Shown piece by piece: positions 30,553-39,685 of a DNA stretch of 64,000 nucleotides. The DNA is from Rathayibacter sp. VKM Ac-2879 (lineage in GTDB: Bacteria > Actinomycetota > Actinomycetes > Actinomycetales > Microbacteriaceae). Position numbers and translations under genes: made by a program. Where the stretch lies: positions 372,001-436,000 of the forward strand of contig NZ_JADKSO010000001.1 of the NCBI RefSeq assembly GCF_015351245.1. Reading direction: 5' to 3'. Every line of letters starts with the position of its first letter. The first letter of the stretch is position 1. The notes under the pieces are model-generated. The model was not told the DNA's origin and ran no database searches. It was given only the letters and a program-made list of their open reading frames with translations.

Positions 30553-31680
30553 GTGGTAGCCACCAGCACGGAGTCGCCGACGGTCCAGTTCCTCACCGCC
30601 GACGGGCGGTTCGCGCCGACCCCTGCGGCCGAGGCCTACGCCTCGATCGTGGAGGGCGTGAGCGAGCAGCAGCATCGCGAGTTCTACCGCGAGATGGCGA
30701 TCGTCCGCCGCTTCGACATCGAGGCGGCGAACCTCCAGCGACAGGGTCAGCTGGGGCTCTGGGTCCCCAGCCACGGGCAGGAGGCGGCCCAGGTCGGCTC
30801 CGCGTTCGCCATGCGACCGCAGGACCACGTGTTCCCCTCCTATCGCGAGCACGTCGTCGGCAAGATCCGCGGCGTCGATCTGCTCGGGGTCCTGGCGCTG
30901 CTGCGCGGGACCACCCACGGCGGATGGGATCCCACCGACCCCGCCAACGGCAACTTCCACCTCTACACTCTCGTGCTCGGCTCGCAAGCGCTGCACGCCA
31001 CCGGCTACGCGATGGGCCTCACCCTGGACGGCGCGACCGGCACGGGCGATCCCGAGCGCGACGCGGCCGTCGTCGTCTACTTCGGCGACGGCGCCTCCAG
31101 CCAGGGAGACATCAGCGAGGCGATGGTGTTCGCCGCGAGCTATCAGGCGCCCGAGGTGTTCTTCCTGCAGAACAACCACTATGCGATCTCGGTGCCCGTC
31201 GCGACGCAGTCGCGCAGCCCGCTCTACCTCCGCTCCTCCGGCTTCGGCATTCCCGGCGTGCAGATCGACGGCAACGACGTGCTCGCGAGCTACGCGGTCA
31301 CCGCCAAGCACCTCGACGACGCGCGCTCAGGAGGCGGACCTCAGTTCATCGAGGCCCTCACGTACCGCATCGGGGCGCACACCTCGAGCGACGACCCCAC
31401 CAAGTACCGCACGGACGACGAGCTCGCCTCGTGGGTCGCGAAGGACCCGATCACGCGCTTCGCCGCCTTCCTGCGCTCCGAAGGGGTCGCGCAGTCGTTC
31501 TTCGACGAGGTCGACGAGGAGGCGCGCGACTTCGCCGCCGACATCCGTCGTCGGCTGCTCGAGCTCGAGCCTCCCGAGGCCGACGTGATCTTCGACCACG
31601 TGTACGCCGAGCCGCACCCGCGGGTCGAGGAGCAGAAGGCGTGGCTTCAGCGCTACGAGGAATCGTTCGGAGGCGAGTGA
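30553..31680 (+). CDS. bkdA: 2-oxoacid dehydrogenase E1 component, alpha subunit
   Basis: This 375-residue protein binds thiamine diphosphate and forms E1 of a pyruvate or branched-chain 2-oxoacid dehydrogenase complex. The TPP motif [20 protein letters not shown] leads to NNHYAIS, and [16 protein letters not shown] is the conserved phosphorylation-loop region. The order alpha, beta, E2 matches BkdABC of mycobacteria, hence the symbol, though pyruvate cannot be excluded. GTG 30553 is preceded by TAGGTT (30541-30546), six bases away, so it is probably leaderless and separately transcribed from hisC. The end overlaps the beta gene by TGATG. Confidence 0.9.
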   Translation: MVATSTESPTVQFLTADGRFAPTPAAEAYASIVEGVSEQQHREFYREMAIVRRFDIEAANLQRQGQLGLWVPSHGQEAAQVGSAFAMRPQDHVFPSYREHVVGKIRGVDLLGVLALLRGTTHGGWDPTDPANGNFHLYTLVLGSQALHATGYAMGLTLDGATGTGDPERDAAVVVYFGDGASSQGDISEAMVFAASYQAPEVFFLQNNHYAISVPVATQSRSPLYLRSSGFGIPGVQIDGNDVLASYAVTAKHLDDARSGGGPQFIEALTYRIGAHTSSDDPTKYRTDDELASWVAKDPITRFAAFLRSEGVAQSFFDEVDEEARDFAADIRRRLLELEPPEADVIFDHVYAEPHPRVEEQKAWLQRYEESFGGE

Positions 31681-32708
31681 TGACGATCGACACGAGCACC
31701 ACGGCCGTGCAGCCGCCCCTCACGGGGGCGCAGCTGGAGTCGATGTCCATGGCCAAGGCCCTGAACGCCGGTCTCCGCCGCGCGATGACCGACGACGAGC
31801 GCGTGCTGCTGATGGGCGAGGACATCGGCCCGCTCGGCGGCGTCTTCCGGATCACGGAGGGCCTGCACGCCGAGTTCGGTCCGCGGCGCGTCCTCGACAC
31901 CCCCTTGGCCGAATCGGGCATCGTCGGGACGGCCATCGGCCTCGCCCTGCGCGGATTCCGGCCCGTGTGCGAGATCCAGTTCGACGGGTTCATCTACCCC
32001 GCGTTCGACCAGATCACCTCACAGCTCGCGAAGATCAGCAACCGGCACGAGGGTTCGGTCACGATGCCCGTCGTCATCCGCGTGCCCTACGGCGGCCACA
32101 TCGGAGCGGTCGAGCACCACCAGGAGAGCAACGAGGCGTACTTCGCGCACACCGCGGGCCTGCGAGCGGTCAGCCCCTCCACGCCCCACGACGCCTACTG
32201 GATGATCCAGGAGGCGATCGCCTCGGACGACCCGGTGATGTTCTTCGAGCCCAAGAGCCGCTACTGGCCCAAGGGCGATGTCGACCTCTCCACCTCCGGT
32301 ACCCCGCTGCACGCGAGCCGCGTCGTGCGCCAGGGCACCGAGGTCACGGTGGTGGGCTGGGGTCCGATGGTCTCGGTGCTGCTCCAGGCGGCCGAGCTCG
32401 CCGGCGAGGAGGGCACGAGCCTCGAGGTCGTCGACCTGCGCTCGATCTCGCCCATCGACTGGGAGCCGCTTCTCGCGTCCGTGCGCAAGACCGGCCGACT
32501 CATCGTCGCGCAGGAGGCCTCCGCGAACGTCAGCCTCGGCTCCGAGATCGCCGCGACGATCACCGAGCGTGCCTTCTACTCGCTCGAGGCGCCCGTGCTG
32601 CGGGTCGCCGGCTTCGACACCCCCTTCCCGCCCGCCAAGGTCGAGAAGCTCTTCCTTCCCGACGTCGACCGCGTGCTCGAGGCCGTCGACCGCTCGCTCG
32701 CGTACTGA
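31680..32708 (+). CDS. bkdB: 2-oxoacid dehydrogenase E1 component, beta subunit
   Basis: The product is 342 aa. Typical stretches are [53 protein letters not shown], the [20 protein letters not shown] segment and the C-terminal transketolase domain with [14 protein letters not shown]. It pairs with the alpha subunit to make the alpha2beta2 E1. The first 20 residues are polar and may be flexible; an internal ATG (MSMAKALNA) is closer to the family start. It is translated by TGATG coupling from the alpha gene and followed 41 bp later by E2. Confidence 0.93.
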   Translation: MTIDTSTTAVQPPLTGAQLESMSMAKALNAGLRRAMTDDERVLLMGEDIGPLGGVFRITEGLHAEFGPRRVLDTPLAESGIVGTAIGLALRGFRPVCEIQFDGFIYPAFDQITSQLAKISNRHEGSVTMPVVIRVPYGGHIGAVEHHQESNEAYFAHTAGLRAVSPSTPHDAYWMIQEAIASDDPVMFFEPKSRYWPKGDVDLSTSGTPLHASRVVRQGTEVTVVGWGPMVSVLLQAAELAGEEGTSLEVVDLRSISPIDWEPLLASVRKTGRLIVAQEASANVSLGSEIAATITERAFYSLEAPVLRVAGFDTPFPPAKVEKLFLPDVDRVLEAVDRSLAY

Positions 32709-32749
32709 CGCGCGATCCCTTCCCGTCCGAGCCCCCAGGAGTCCCGCCG

Positions 32750-34063
32750 ATGACCGAACAGTTCCTCCTCCCCGATGTGGGCGAGGGCCTCACCGAGGCC
32801 GAGATCGTGGCCTGGAGGGTGAAGATCGGCGACGAGGTGACCGTGAACCAGGTCCTCGTCGAGATCGAGACCGCGAAGTCGCTCGTCGAACTGCCCTCGC
32901 CCTTCAGCGGCACCGTCGTCGACGTGCTCGTCGACGAGGGACAGACGGTCGACGTCGGCACCCCGATCATCACCGTCCGCTCGAGCGCGGGTGCCGCCGG
33001 CCCCGAGGTCCCGGCGATGCCCGCCCAGCCCGCGCCATCCACGTCCGAGCCCGGAGAGGGCTCCGGGGCCGCCCTCGTCGGCTACGGCACGGCGGGCGGA
33101 CACGTCGCCACCCGCCGACGTCGCCCGGGGGCGGCGCCGGCCGCTGCGCCGGCCCGCCCGAGTGCACCGCAACGACCCGCCTCGGTGCCCGCCGCGGCCG
33201 CCCTGCCCGTCATTGCGAAGCCGCCGATCCGCAAGCTCGCGAAAGACCTCGACGTCGACCTCCTCGAGGTGCAGGCCACCGGGCTCGCCGGTGAGGTCAC
33301 CCGCGACGACGTCATTCGCCACGCGTCCCAGGCCAGCGTCTTCCGCAACATTCAGACGCCCGACTGGGCAGACTCGCGCGAAGAGCGGATCCCCGTCCGC
33401 GGCGTGCGCAAGGCCATCGCCGCGGCGATGTCGACGAGCGCCTTCACCGCCCCCCACGTCAGCGTCTTCGTCGACGTGGACGCGACCCGCACGATGGAGT
33501 TCGTCAAGCGGCTCAAGAACTCGCCAGACTTCGCGGGCGTCAAAGTCTCACCGCTGCTCATCATGGCGAAGGCCATCATCTGGGCGGTCAGGAGGAACCC
33601 CACCGTCAACTCCGCCTGGACCGACACCGAGATCATCGTCCGGCACTACGTCAACCTCGGCATCGCCGCGGCGACCCCTCGCGGCCTGCTCGTCCCGAAC
33701 GTCAAGGATGCCCAATCGATGAGCCTCCTCGAACTGGCCCAGGCGCTCGAGAAGCTCACCCTCGACGCTCGCGACGGCAAGACCACGGCCGCCGACATGC
33801 AGAACGGCACCATCACCATCACCAACATCGGGGTGTTCGGGATGGACACCGGCACGCCGATCCTCAACCCGGGCGAGGTCGCGATCATCGCCCTCGGCAC
33901 GATCAAGCAGAAGCCGTGGGTCGTCGACGGCGAAGTCCGGCCCCGCTACGTCACCACCGTCGGTGGATCCTTCGACCATCGCGTCGTCGACGGCGACGTC
34001 GTCAGCCGCTTCGTCGCCGATGTCGCGAGCGTCCTCGAGGAACCGGCGCTGTTGCTCGACTGA
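32750..34063 (+). CDS. bkdC: Dihydrolipoamide acyltransferase (E2)
   Basis: The 437-aa E2 has one lipoyl domain at residues 1-77 with the lipoyl-lysine motif [14 protein letters not shown] and a Pro/Ala linker. An E3/E1-binding peripheral domain follows at about 160-200 ([20 protein letters not shown]), and then the catalytic core with [12 protein letters not shown] (His/Asp active site). It transfers acyl groups from lipoyl-lysine to CoA. An AGGAG lies 9 bases before ATG. No E3 (lipoamide dehydrogenase) gene is in the window, so E3 is shared from elsewhere. Confidence 0.93.
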   Translation: MTEQFLLPDVGEGLTEAEIVAWRVKIGDEVTVNQVLVEIETAKSLVELPSPFSGTVVDVLVDEGQTVDVGTPIITVRSSAGAAGPEVPAMPAQPAPSTSEPGEGSGAALVGYGTAGGHVATRRRRPGAAPAAAPARPSAPQRPASVPAAAALPVIAKPPIRKLAKDLDVDLLEVQATGLAGEVTRDDVIRHASQASVFRNIQTPDWADSREERIPVRGVRKAIAAAMSTSAFTAPHVSVFVDVDATRTMEFVKRLKNSPDFAGVKVSPLLIMAKAIIWAVRRNPTVNSAWTDTEIIVRHYVNLGIAAATPRGLLVPNVKDAQSMSLLELAQALEKLTLDARDGKTTAADMQNGTITITNIGVFGMDTGTPILNPGEVAIIALGTIKQKPWVVDGEVRPRYVTTVGGSFDHRVVDGDVVSRFVADVASVLEEPALLLD

Positions 34064-34224
34064 GCAGTCTCCTCCGTCGTCGTCGGCCGCGTCTCGGTCG
34101 GCCGGGGCGGGCAGGGCGTGGGTGGAGCGGGACGGTATCCGGTCGTTCGCTCGAGACCGTGAGGGTGGGAGACCGCGCCCTTCCCGAGGAGGCGCGGCTC
34201 CACCGGTACGGGCCAGAAAAAGAA

Positions 34225-34263
34225 GAGCGGGCGGCCGGGCGCGATGCGCCTGGCCGCCCGCTC
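34225..34263 (-). terminator. Intrinsic terminator after the large hydrolase gene
   Basis: Two 18-nt arms (34225-34242 and 34246-34263) form a GC-rich stem, GAGCGGGCGGCC... with GGCCGCCCGCTC, with one mismatch. In the minus direction it is followed by TTCTTTTTCTGG, a U-rich tract. It lies seven bases beyond the stop codon of the minus-strand hydrolase gene and also faces the end of the E2 gene. Confidence 0.85.
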
Positions 34264-34269
34264 CGGGGA

Positions 34270-37200
34270 TCAGCGGCAGCTGAGCGCGGCGAAGCCGGGC
34301 TGGGCCGAAGCCGGAGCGGCGGCGCCCGCCGTGGACGACGTCGACGCGACCGTCAGGGTGCCGGCCGTGACACTCGTGGCGCGAGTGCTGAAGGCGGCGG
34401 TGACGGTCTTGCCGGGAGCGACGGCTGCGAACGACTTGCTGCCCCACGCCGACGTCACGGTCACGTCGGCGGCGACCGGACCGGTGTTGGTCGCGGTACC
34501 GGTGACCGTGACCTTGCCCGCGATGCAGCGCGACAGTGCCGAGGCGTCGACCGTCAGGGCCGCGGTCCGCAGCGTCATCGGGGTGACCGAGATCTTGTCG
34601 ATGTTCGGTGCGTACTGCGAGGTGAGCAGCACCCCCGGGAACGTGTCGGACAGGTAGGTCTTGCCGTCGAACTCGGGCAGCTCCTTCGAGGTGAACGAAA
34701 TCGTGTTCGAGCCCTTCTTCAGGGTCACGGGCACCGTCAGATCCCACAGCTGGTTCTGGTGGAAAGTGTGCGGGAAGAGCACGCGCTGCGTGACTCCGTT
34801 GACCGTGATGTCGGCGTGCCGGGCGATCGGGTCGGGGTTGTAGTGCGTCGCGGGCGACTGCTCCTCGTTGGAGTAGCGCACGGTCAGCGCGTACGTCCCG
34901 TCGTCCTTGGCCTGCACCGAGGAGAAGGTGAGCGAGGAGTCGCCGTTGCGTCCGCCTCCGATGTTGCCGACCGCCTTGCCGCCCGAGGCCAGCGAGAGGT
35001 CGCGCACCACGGCGGGTCCGGCGATGGTCGCCGCCTCCGCCTCGTAGCTCGTGCTGGTCAGGGCACCGCTCGAGGCGCCGATCGTGATGCGGTCGAGCAG
35101 CAGCGTGCCGCTCGTGCCCGTGACCTCGATCTTGTTCACGCCTCCCGACAGGAACACCTGCTTGACAGTGCTCGAGGTGACCGGGCCGACCTTGACGTCG
35201 TTGACGTACAGGTCACCTGAGCCGCCGCCGAGGGTGTCGATGCCGATCGACGCCGGGGCGTCCTTGGCGCTATAGGTCCACAGGGTGTCGGTGGCGCCGG
35301 TGCCGAGGCTGGCGACCCCCGAGCCCGAGACTCCTGCGCGGGAGTAGTCGGCGGTCGCTCCGCTGGAGAGGTCGCCTGTCTCGGCCTCGTAGATCGAGGT
35401 CGCGGAGGAGGCGCTCGGCAAGGAGAGCTCGATCTTGTCGATGATCTCGTCGCCCACGGTCGACTTCGTGCCCGCCAGGTTCTTGGCGGCTAGCGAGATC
35501 GTGTGCGTGCCGGCGGTCAGGGCGACCTTCGTGTCGGCGTGGTCCCAGACCACGAACTTGTAGGCGAGCGGCAGGTAGACCTCTTGCTCGGCTGCTCCGT
35601 CGACGGTCACGAAGGCGTTGACCGGCCCTTGTTGGGCGTTGGCGGCGAAGGTGTTGAGCGAGTTGGCGAAGATGCTCAGGTTGTAGTCGCCGTTTTTGGG
35701 CACGGTGACCTGGAAGTTGAGCTTCAGGTCGCCGCCTGCGCGGATGCCGCCGACATCGCGGCCGCCCGAGGTGTAGAAGCCGCCGACGTTGCTCGGCGAT
35801 CCCTCGGGGCCGTTGAGGTTGCGTGTCCCGGTGAAGGGCGCGTCCTCGGCCTCGTACTTCTGGCGGAAGTCGACCGGCGAGGAGGAGGGCGAGGTCGCGT
35901 TGGCTCCCGGAGTCACGATGACCTCGTAGGCCGAGTCCGCGTCGAGGGCGGGCAGCGAGCCGCCGAAGTCGAGCGCGAGGCTGCCGTTGGTGACGGTCGC
36001 GTCGTACTCCTTCACGGTCTGCGGCGCGCCCGAGTCGCCGACCTGGCCGGTCCAGCGGATCTCGTTGACCTTCACGTGCACCTTCGAGCCGAAGGTGGCG
36101 GAGGGGATGCGGTCGAAGGTGACCCTCTGCGAACCGCTACTGCCCCCGAAGATCGCGCGGGCCTGCTTGGTCGCGGTGTCGAGGGTGGCGACGCCCTGCA
36201 GCGTGTAGCTCGCGCCGGGCTGCGGAGGCGTGACCGCGACCGTCTTGCCGGTCATCGACGAGTAGGCGTTGAGGAGCCACCATTGGCCGTTTGCGCGATT
36301 CGCCTGGACGGCCGAGTCGCTGAGGTTGCCGTCGATGTTCCAGTAGGCGATGTCGCCGTCGACCTTCTTGTCCTCCAGCGCGCTGACCCACTGGATCATC
36401 TGGCCGGGAACGGAGGTGTGGTAGTTGAAGGCGTACTCGTTGAGGTTGATCGGCAGGTGCTTCCCGGCGTAGGAGGTGCCGGTGTAGAGCTCGTCCTCCC
36501 AGGAACGGAAGCGGTCGACGTTGGTGCGGATGTCGCCGGGATTGCTGAGCTCGTGCCAGGTCATCACGTCGGGCACGGTGTTCTTCGCGAGGGTGTGCGT
36601 CATGAAGCCGCGGATCTGGTTGTAGAGGATGCTCGTGTTCGGTCCGGCGATGCGAGCCGTCGGCATCTTGCCCTTGATGAGGGCGTAGGTGCTGTCCCAC
36701 GCGGCGAAGAAGTCGGTGGGGTTGTCGAGCCAGCTGGTGCCGTTGTAGCTCCACTGCCCGTTGCCGAACATGTTGCCCTCGGGCTCGTTGAAGGGCACGA
36801 AGACGATGTTGTCCTGATACTGAGCGGGCATCGAGAGGACCTGGTCGACCTGCTTCGCGATCTTCGACTGATAGTCGGCGAGCTTGGCCTGCGGGGTGTC
36901 GCCCGGCCACTCGTAAGGGAAGCCTCGGTAGATGTCGGTCATGTAGATGAAGACGTCGCCGTTGGAGGCGTCGGCGATCGGCTTGACGACGTCCAGCGCG
37001 TCCGCTCCCGGGTGCTGCGGCCCGTCCTGGGCCTTAGTCGAGACGGTGCGCAGGCCCATCCCCTCGAGGAGGTTGCGTGAGGGCACGCCGTCGCCGTAGA
37101 CGCCGTAGAGCGAGCCGGAGGCGCCGCCCATGAAGTCGCCGGTGGTCGTGCCGAGGTCGATGCTGAGCTCGCCCGGCGTGCGGACGGTCACGACCGCCGT

Positions 37201-38223
37201 GACGGCGCGAGTGGTGCCGGTGACGACTCCGTTGACCGTGAAGGAGCCGCGGGTGGCGTAGGCCGACGCGGGCACCGAGTCCCAGGTCACGGGGGCCGTG
37301 CGCGAGATGCCGTCCGAGTAGGAGGCGTCGATCCCGGCGGGCAGTGTCGGCGCAGTCCCCACATTGGTGAGCACGGTGACCGAGCTGGTGGAGAGCGCGG
37401 TGACGGTGGGCGCGGAGCTGCCGGCGAGTCCGCGGACCTGCGCGGCGGTGAGCGCCCGGTTGTAGACGCGGAAGTCGTCGATCGCACCGTCGTAGTAGGG
37501 GTGGACGTTCCACAGGGCGCGGCCGATATTGCCGCTCGTGCTAGCCGACGCCGAGTACAGCTGGGCGGCGAGGTCGACCGAGGCGGGGGCGGAGGCGACC
37601 TGGAGGCCGTTGAGGTAGAGCGCGATGGTGCTCCCGTCCATCGTCGCGGTGACGTTGACCCACTGGTCCTTCGGGAGAGCGGACGTGCTCGAGGCGCCGG
37701 TCTCGCCTCCGCCGCGCAGCTGCTTGATGATCGCCCGGGCGTTGCCGCTGTCGAAGGAGGGCGCGAACGCCGATGCGGCGTCGGGGCTGATGCCGAGGCA
37801 CCAGAGCCACTGGAACCCGTCGGTGCCGGACCACTTCGTCCAGGCGGAGACCGTGGCTCCGCTGATGCCCTGGAAGACGCCGTTGGGCACGGTGATGTAA
37901 GGGGCGCTGGTCGAGTCCGACGCGCCGCCGGGGAGGTCGATCGCCTGCGTGCCGGCCGTGCGGCCCGCGACGTAGGTGGCCGAGCCGCTGTTGACGATGG
38001 TGCCGTCGAGCTTCTTCGACGACAGATCGGTCACCTTCGAGCCCGAGACCTGGCCCTGCTCGAAGTCGTAGCGGAGCACGAGGGCGTCCTGCGGGATGTC
38101 GGAGTCGGCCGCGAAAGCGGGCGACGCGACCGGCACGAGTGCCGTGAGAGCGACCACCGTGGCGGCGCTGAGCGAGAGTGCGAGCGCATGGGTTGCGCGC
38201 CTGCGGGGGGACGTCATCGTCAC
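34270..38223 (-). CDS. Secreted multidomain glycoside hydrolase (clan GH-A-like) with CBMs
   Basis: A 1317-residue exported protein. Signal peptide to about residue 38 (VASPAFA-ADS); LamG-like domain about 45-265; Ig-like domain about 285-350 (PAGIDASYSDGISRTAPVTW). The catalytic TIM-barrel-like region is about 355-700, with FVPFNEPEGNMF (Glu480, likely acid/base) and INLNEYAFNYH (Glu596, likely nucleophile), as in GH39/GH30-type enzymes. Three carbohydrate-binding-like modules follow, starting YEAEDAPFTG, YEAETGDLSSG and YEAEAATIAG. The end is the shared terminal domain with RC...SCR. The exact GH family is not clear. It starts at GTG 38223 (AGGAAG upstream); ATG 38217 is possible. Transcription is controlled by an operator at the promoter. 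Confidence 0.85.
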   Translation of the reverse strand: MTMTSPRRRATHALALSLSAATVVALTALVPVASPAFAADSDIPQDALVLRYDFEQGQVSGSKVTDLSSKKLDGTIVNSGSATYVAGRTAGTQAIDLPGGASDSTSAPYITVPNGVFQGISGATVSAWTKWSGTDGFQWLWCLGISPDAASAFAPSFDSGNARAIIKQLRGGGETGASSTSALPKDQWVNVTATMDGSTIALYLNGLQVASAPASVDLAAQLYSASASTSGNIGRALWNVHPYYDGAIDDFRVYNRALTAAQVRGLAGSSAPTVTALSTSSVTVLTNVGTAPTLPAGIDASYSDGISRTAPVTWDSVPASAYATRGSFTVNGVVTGTTRAVTAVVTVRTPGELSIDLGTTTGDFMGGASGSLYGVYGDGVPSRNLLEGMGLRTVSTKAQDGPQHPGADALDVVKPIADASNGDVFIYMTDIYRGFPYEWPGDTPQAKLADYQSKIAKQVDQVLSMPAQYQDNIVFVPFNEPEGNMFGNGQWSYNGTSWLDNPTDFFAAWDSTYALIKGKMPTARIAGPNTSILYNQIRGFMTHTLAKNTVPDVMTWHELSNPGDIRTNVDRFRSWEDELYTGTSYAGKHLPINLNEYAFNYHTSVPGQMIQWVSALEDKKVDGDIAYWNIDGNLSDSAVQANRANGQWWLLNAYSSMTGKTVAVTPPQPGASYTLQGVATLDTATKQARAIFGGSSGSQRVTFDRIPSATFGSKVHVKVNEIRWTGQVGDSGAPQTVKEYDATVTNGSLALDFGGSLPALDADSAYEVIVTPGANATSPSSSPVDFRQKYEAEDAPFTGTRNLNGPEGSPSNVGGFYTSGGRDVGGIRAGGDLKLNFQVTVPKNGDYNLSIFANSLNTFAANAQQGPVNAFVTVDGAAEQEVYLPLAYKFVVWDHADTKVALTAGTHTISLAAKNLAGTKSTVGDEIIDKIELSLPSASSATSIYEAETGDLSSGATADYSRAGVSGSGVASLGTGATDTLWTYSAKDAPASIGIDTLGGGSGDLYVNDVKVGPVTSSTVKQVFLSGGVNKIEVTGTSGTLLLDRITIGASSGALTSTSYEAEAATIAGPAVVRDLSLASGGKAVGNIGGGRNGDSSLTFSSVQAKDDGTYALTVRYSNEEQSPATHYNPDPIARHADITVNGVTQRVLFPHTFHQNQLWDLTVPVTLKKGSNTISFTSKELPEFDGKTYLSDTFPGVLLTSQYAPNIDKISVTPMTLRTAALTVDASALSRCIAGKVTVTGTATNTGPVAADVTVTSAWGSKSFAAVAPGKTVTAAFSTRATSVTAGTLTVASTSSTAGAAAPASAQPGFAALSCR

Positions 38224-38285
38224 GCGAGCTTCTTCCTGTGGGGCGGAGAGACCGGGGCGCCGAGGCGCTGCGAAGCGTCGATGCT

Positions 38286-38299
38286 TCGAACCGGTTCGA
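38286..38299. promoter_or_regulatory. LacI-type operator 1 (TCGAACCGGTTCGA)
   Basis: A perfect 14-bp palindrome with the central CpG typical of LacI/GalR sites. It lies just downstream of the predicted -10 of the hydrolase promoter, where a bound repressor would block initiation. Sister sites are at 39405-39424, 39645-39659 and 50516-50529. Confidence 0.85.
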
Positions 38300-38301
38300 T
38301 A

Positions 38302-38330
38302 ACCTTATTTTCGCGGACGCCCCGACACAA
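38302..38330 (-). promoter_or_regulatory. Promoter of the large hydrolase gene
   Basis: On the minus strand TTGTGT (plus 38325-38330), a 17-bp spacer and TAAGGT (plus 38302-38307) form a good sigma-70/HrdB-type promoter. The expected start site falls on the TCGAACCGGTTCGA operator, giving a leader of about 70 nt. Confidence 0.65.
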
Positions 38331-38385
38331 GGGTGAGGGTTCACGCAGTCGGTCCGCGGGAGGCTCTCCTCACGCCAGGTCGCGG

Positions 38386-39396
38386 TCACAGCCTCCGGGT
38401 GCTGCCGCGATCGACCAGGCGAGCCGCGAGGAGGCGCGTGGTGCCGGAGCCTGCCGTGGCGAGACCCTCGATGCGCTCGACCACCGCGTCCACCACGCGG
38501 GTGCCGAGCTCGCTCGGGCCGGTCTCGACGAAGCTGTACGGAAGGGTGAAGTCGCGCGCGAACTCCGCCGAGTACAGCCCGACGACGGCGAGGTCGTCGG
38601 GCACGCGGATGCCGCGAGGGCCGAGCAGGGAGGGCAGCATCGCCACCGTGCGGTCGCTGTGCACGATCAGGCCGGTGAGGTCCGGGTTCTCGTCGAGGAA
38701 CCCCGAGACCATCGGCTCGATGCCCGCGGCCGAGGAGGCGGCGGCGCGGACCGCGAGCTCGATGCCGAGTCGCTCCGCGGTCTCGAGCGCCGCCTCTCGG
38801 AAGCGCCAGCAGTAGGTCCCGCCACGTTCGAACACGCGCTCGGGAGGCGTGACGAGGCCGATCCGGCGATGGCCGAGGCCGGCCAGGTGCTCGACGAGGA
38901 GCTGCGCGGCGGCTCCGAAGTCGAGATCGAAGACGTCGACCCCTTGGGCATCGGCGGGCACGCCGATGGCCGCGCCCGGACGGCGTGCCGTGCGCAGGGC
39001 CGGGAGGCGCTCGTCCTCGGTCGCGACGCTCAGCAGGATCACTCCGTCGACGAGGCCGGAGCCGGAGAGCCGGGTCAGGGCGGCGGCTCCGTCGCGGTCG
39101 GTCGTGAGCAGGATGTCGTAGCCGAGTTCGCGAGCACGCGTCGTGATGGGGAGGAGGTACTCCATCATCGCGGGCGCGAACTCGTCCGGATCGAAGTGCA
39201 CGAGCACTCCGAGTGCCATCGTCCGTCGGGTCGCCAGGGCCCGGGCGCCGGCGTTGACCGTGAAATCGAGCTCGTCGATCGCGGCCTGGATGCGGCGCCG
39301 GGTATCGGGCGAGATGGCCCTCTTTCCCGAGATCGCATACGAGACGGTGCTGCGCGAGACACCCGCAGCTTTCGCGACGTCGCCGATCGTGGCCAC
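38386..39396 (-). CDS. LacI-family regulator of the arabinan/GH43 locus
   Basis: This 336-aa repressor has the LacI HTH and hinge at residues 1-60 (ATIGDVAKAAGVSRSTVSYA, then SPDTRRRIQAAIDELDFTVN) and a periplasmic-binding-type sugar domain with LVDGVILLSVATEDERL and DLAVVGLYSAEFARDF. It lies between the divergent hydrolase gene and the GH43 operon. The identical palindromes upstream of itself and of the two neighbouring enzyme genes make it the probable repressor of all. The inducer is presumably an arabinose-containing oligosaccharide. A palindrome overlapping its own ribosome-binding region argues for autorepression. Confidence 0.9.
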   Translation of the reverse strand: MATIGDVAKAAGVSRSTVSYAISGKRAISPDTRRRIQAAIDELDFTVNAGARALATRRTMALGVLVHFDPDEFAPAMMEYLLPITTRARELGYDILLTTDRDGAAALTRLSGSGLVDGVILLSVATEDERLPALRTARRPGAAIGVPADAQGVDVFDLDFGAAAQLLVEHLAGLGHRRIGLVTPPERVFERGGTYCWRFREAALETAERLGIELAVRAAASSAAGIEPMVSGFLDENPDLTGLIVHSDRTVAMLPSLLGPRGIRVPDDLAVVGLYSAEFARDFTLPYSFVETGPSELGTRVVDAVVERIEGLATAGSGTTRLLAARLVDRGSTRRL

Positions 39397-39404
39397 CGTT
39401 TACC

Positions 39405-39424
39405 CCCTCGAACCGTTTCGAGGG
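39405..39424. promoter_or_regulatory. LacI-type operator 2, in front of the regulator
   Basis: CCCTCGAACCGTTTCGAGGG is a 20-bp near-palindrome nine bases upstream of the regulator's start codon. Its core TCGAACCGTTTCGA differs from operator 1 at one position. Binding here would block the regulator's own transcription or translation start. Confidence 0.75.
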
Positions 39425-39644
39425 TGGCACCAGGGGCCTCTAGACGCAACTCTTCCCCCGGAAAGACGGCGAGAGAGCGCTCCCGCAGGCGTCTCGGGAC
39501 GCGCGGGCAGCTTCTCAGAGGGGGCGAACCCCGCTGCGCGGTGTCTCCCGTCCTCTTCGACCGTGTTGTTACCGTGAACACTTTCAGGTACTTTCGCTCT
39601 TATACCCTGCACCGCTTCGCGACTCCCCCTCCGCGAACTGAGGG

Positions 39645-39659
39645 TCAAACCGGTTCGAT
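39645..39659. promoter_or_regulatory. LacI-type operator 3, in front of the GH43 operon
   Basis: TCAAACCGGTTCGA followed by T lies 26 bp upstream of the first GH43 start codon, one base off the perfect palindrome. A TATACC hexamer (39601-39606) some 40 bp upstream could be the -10 element; the operator would then act as a block just past the start site. Confidence 0.75.
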
Positions 39660-39685
39660 GTCGAACCCGAGAGGATCCGTCAACG

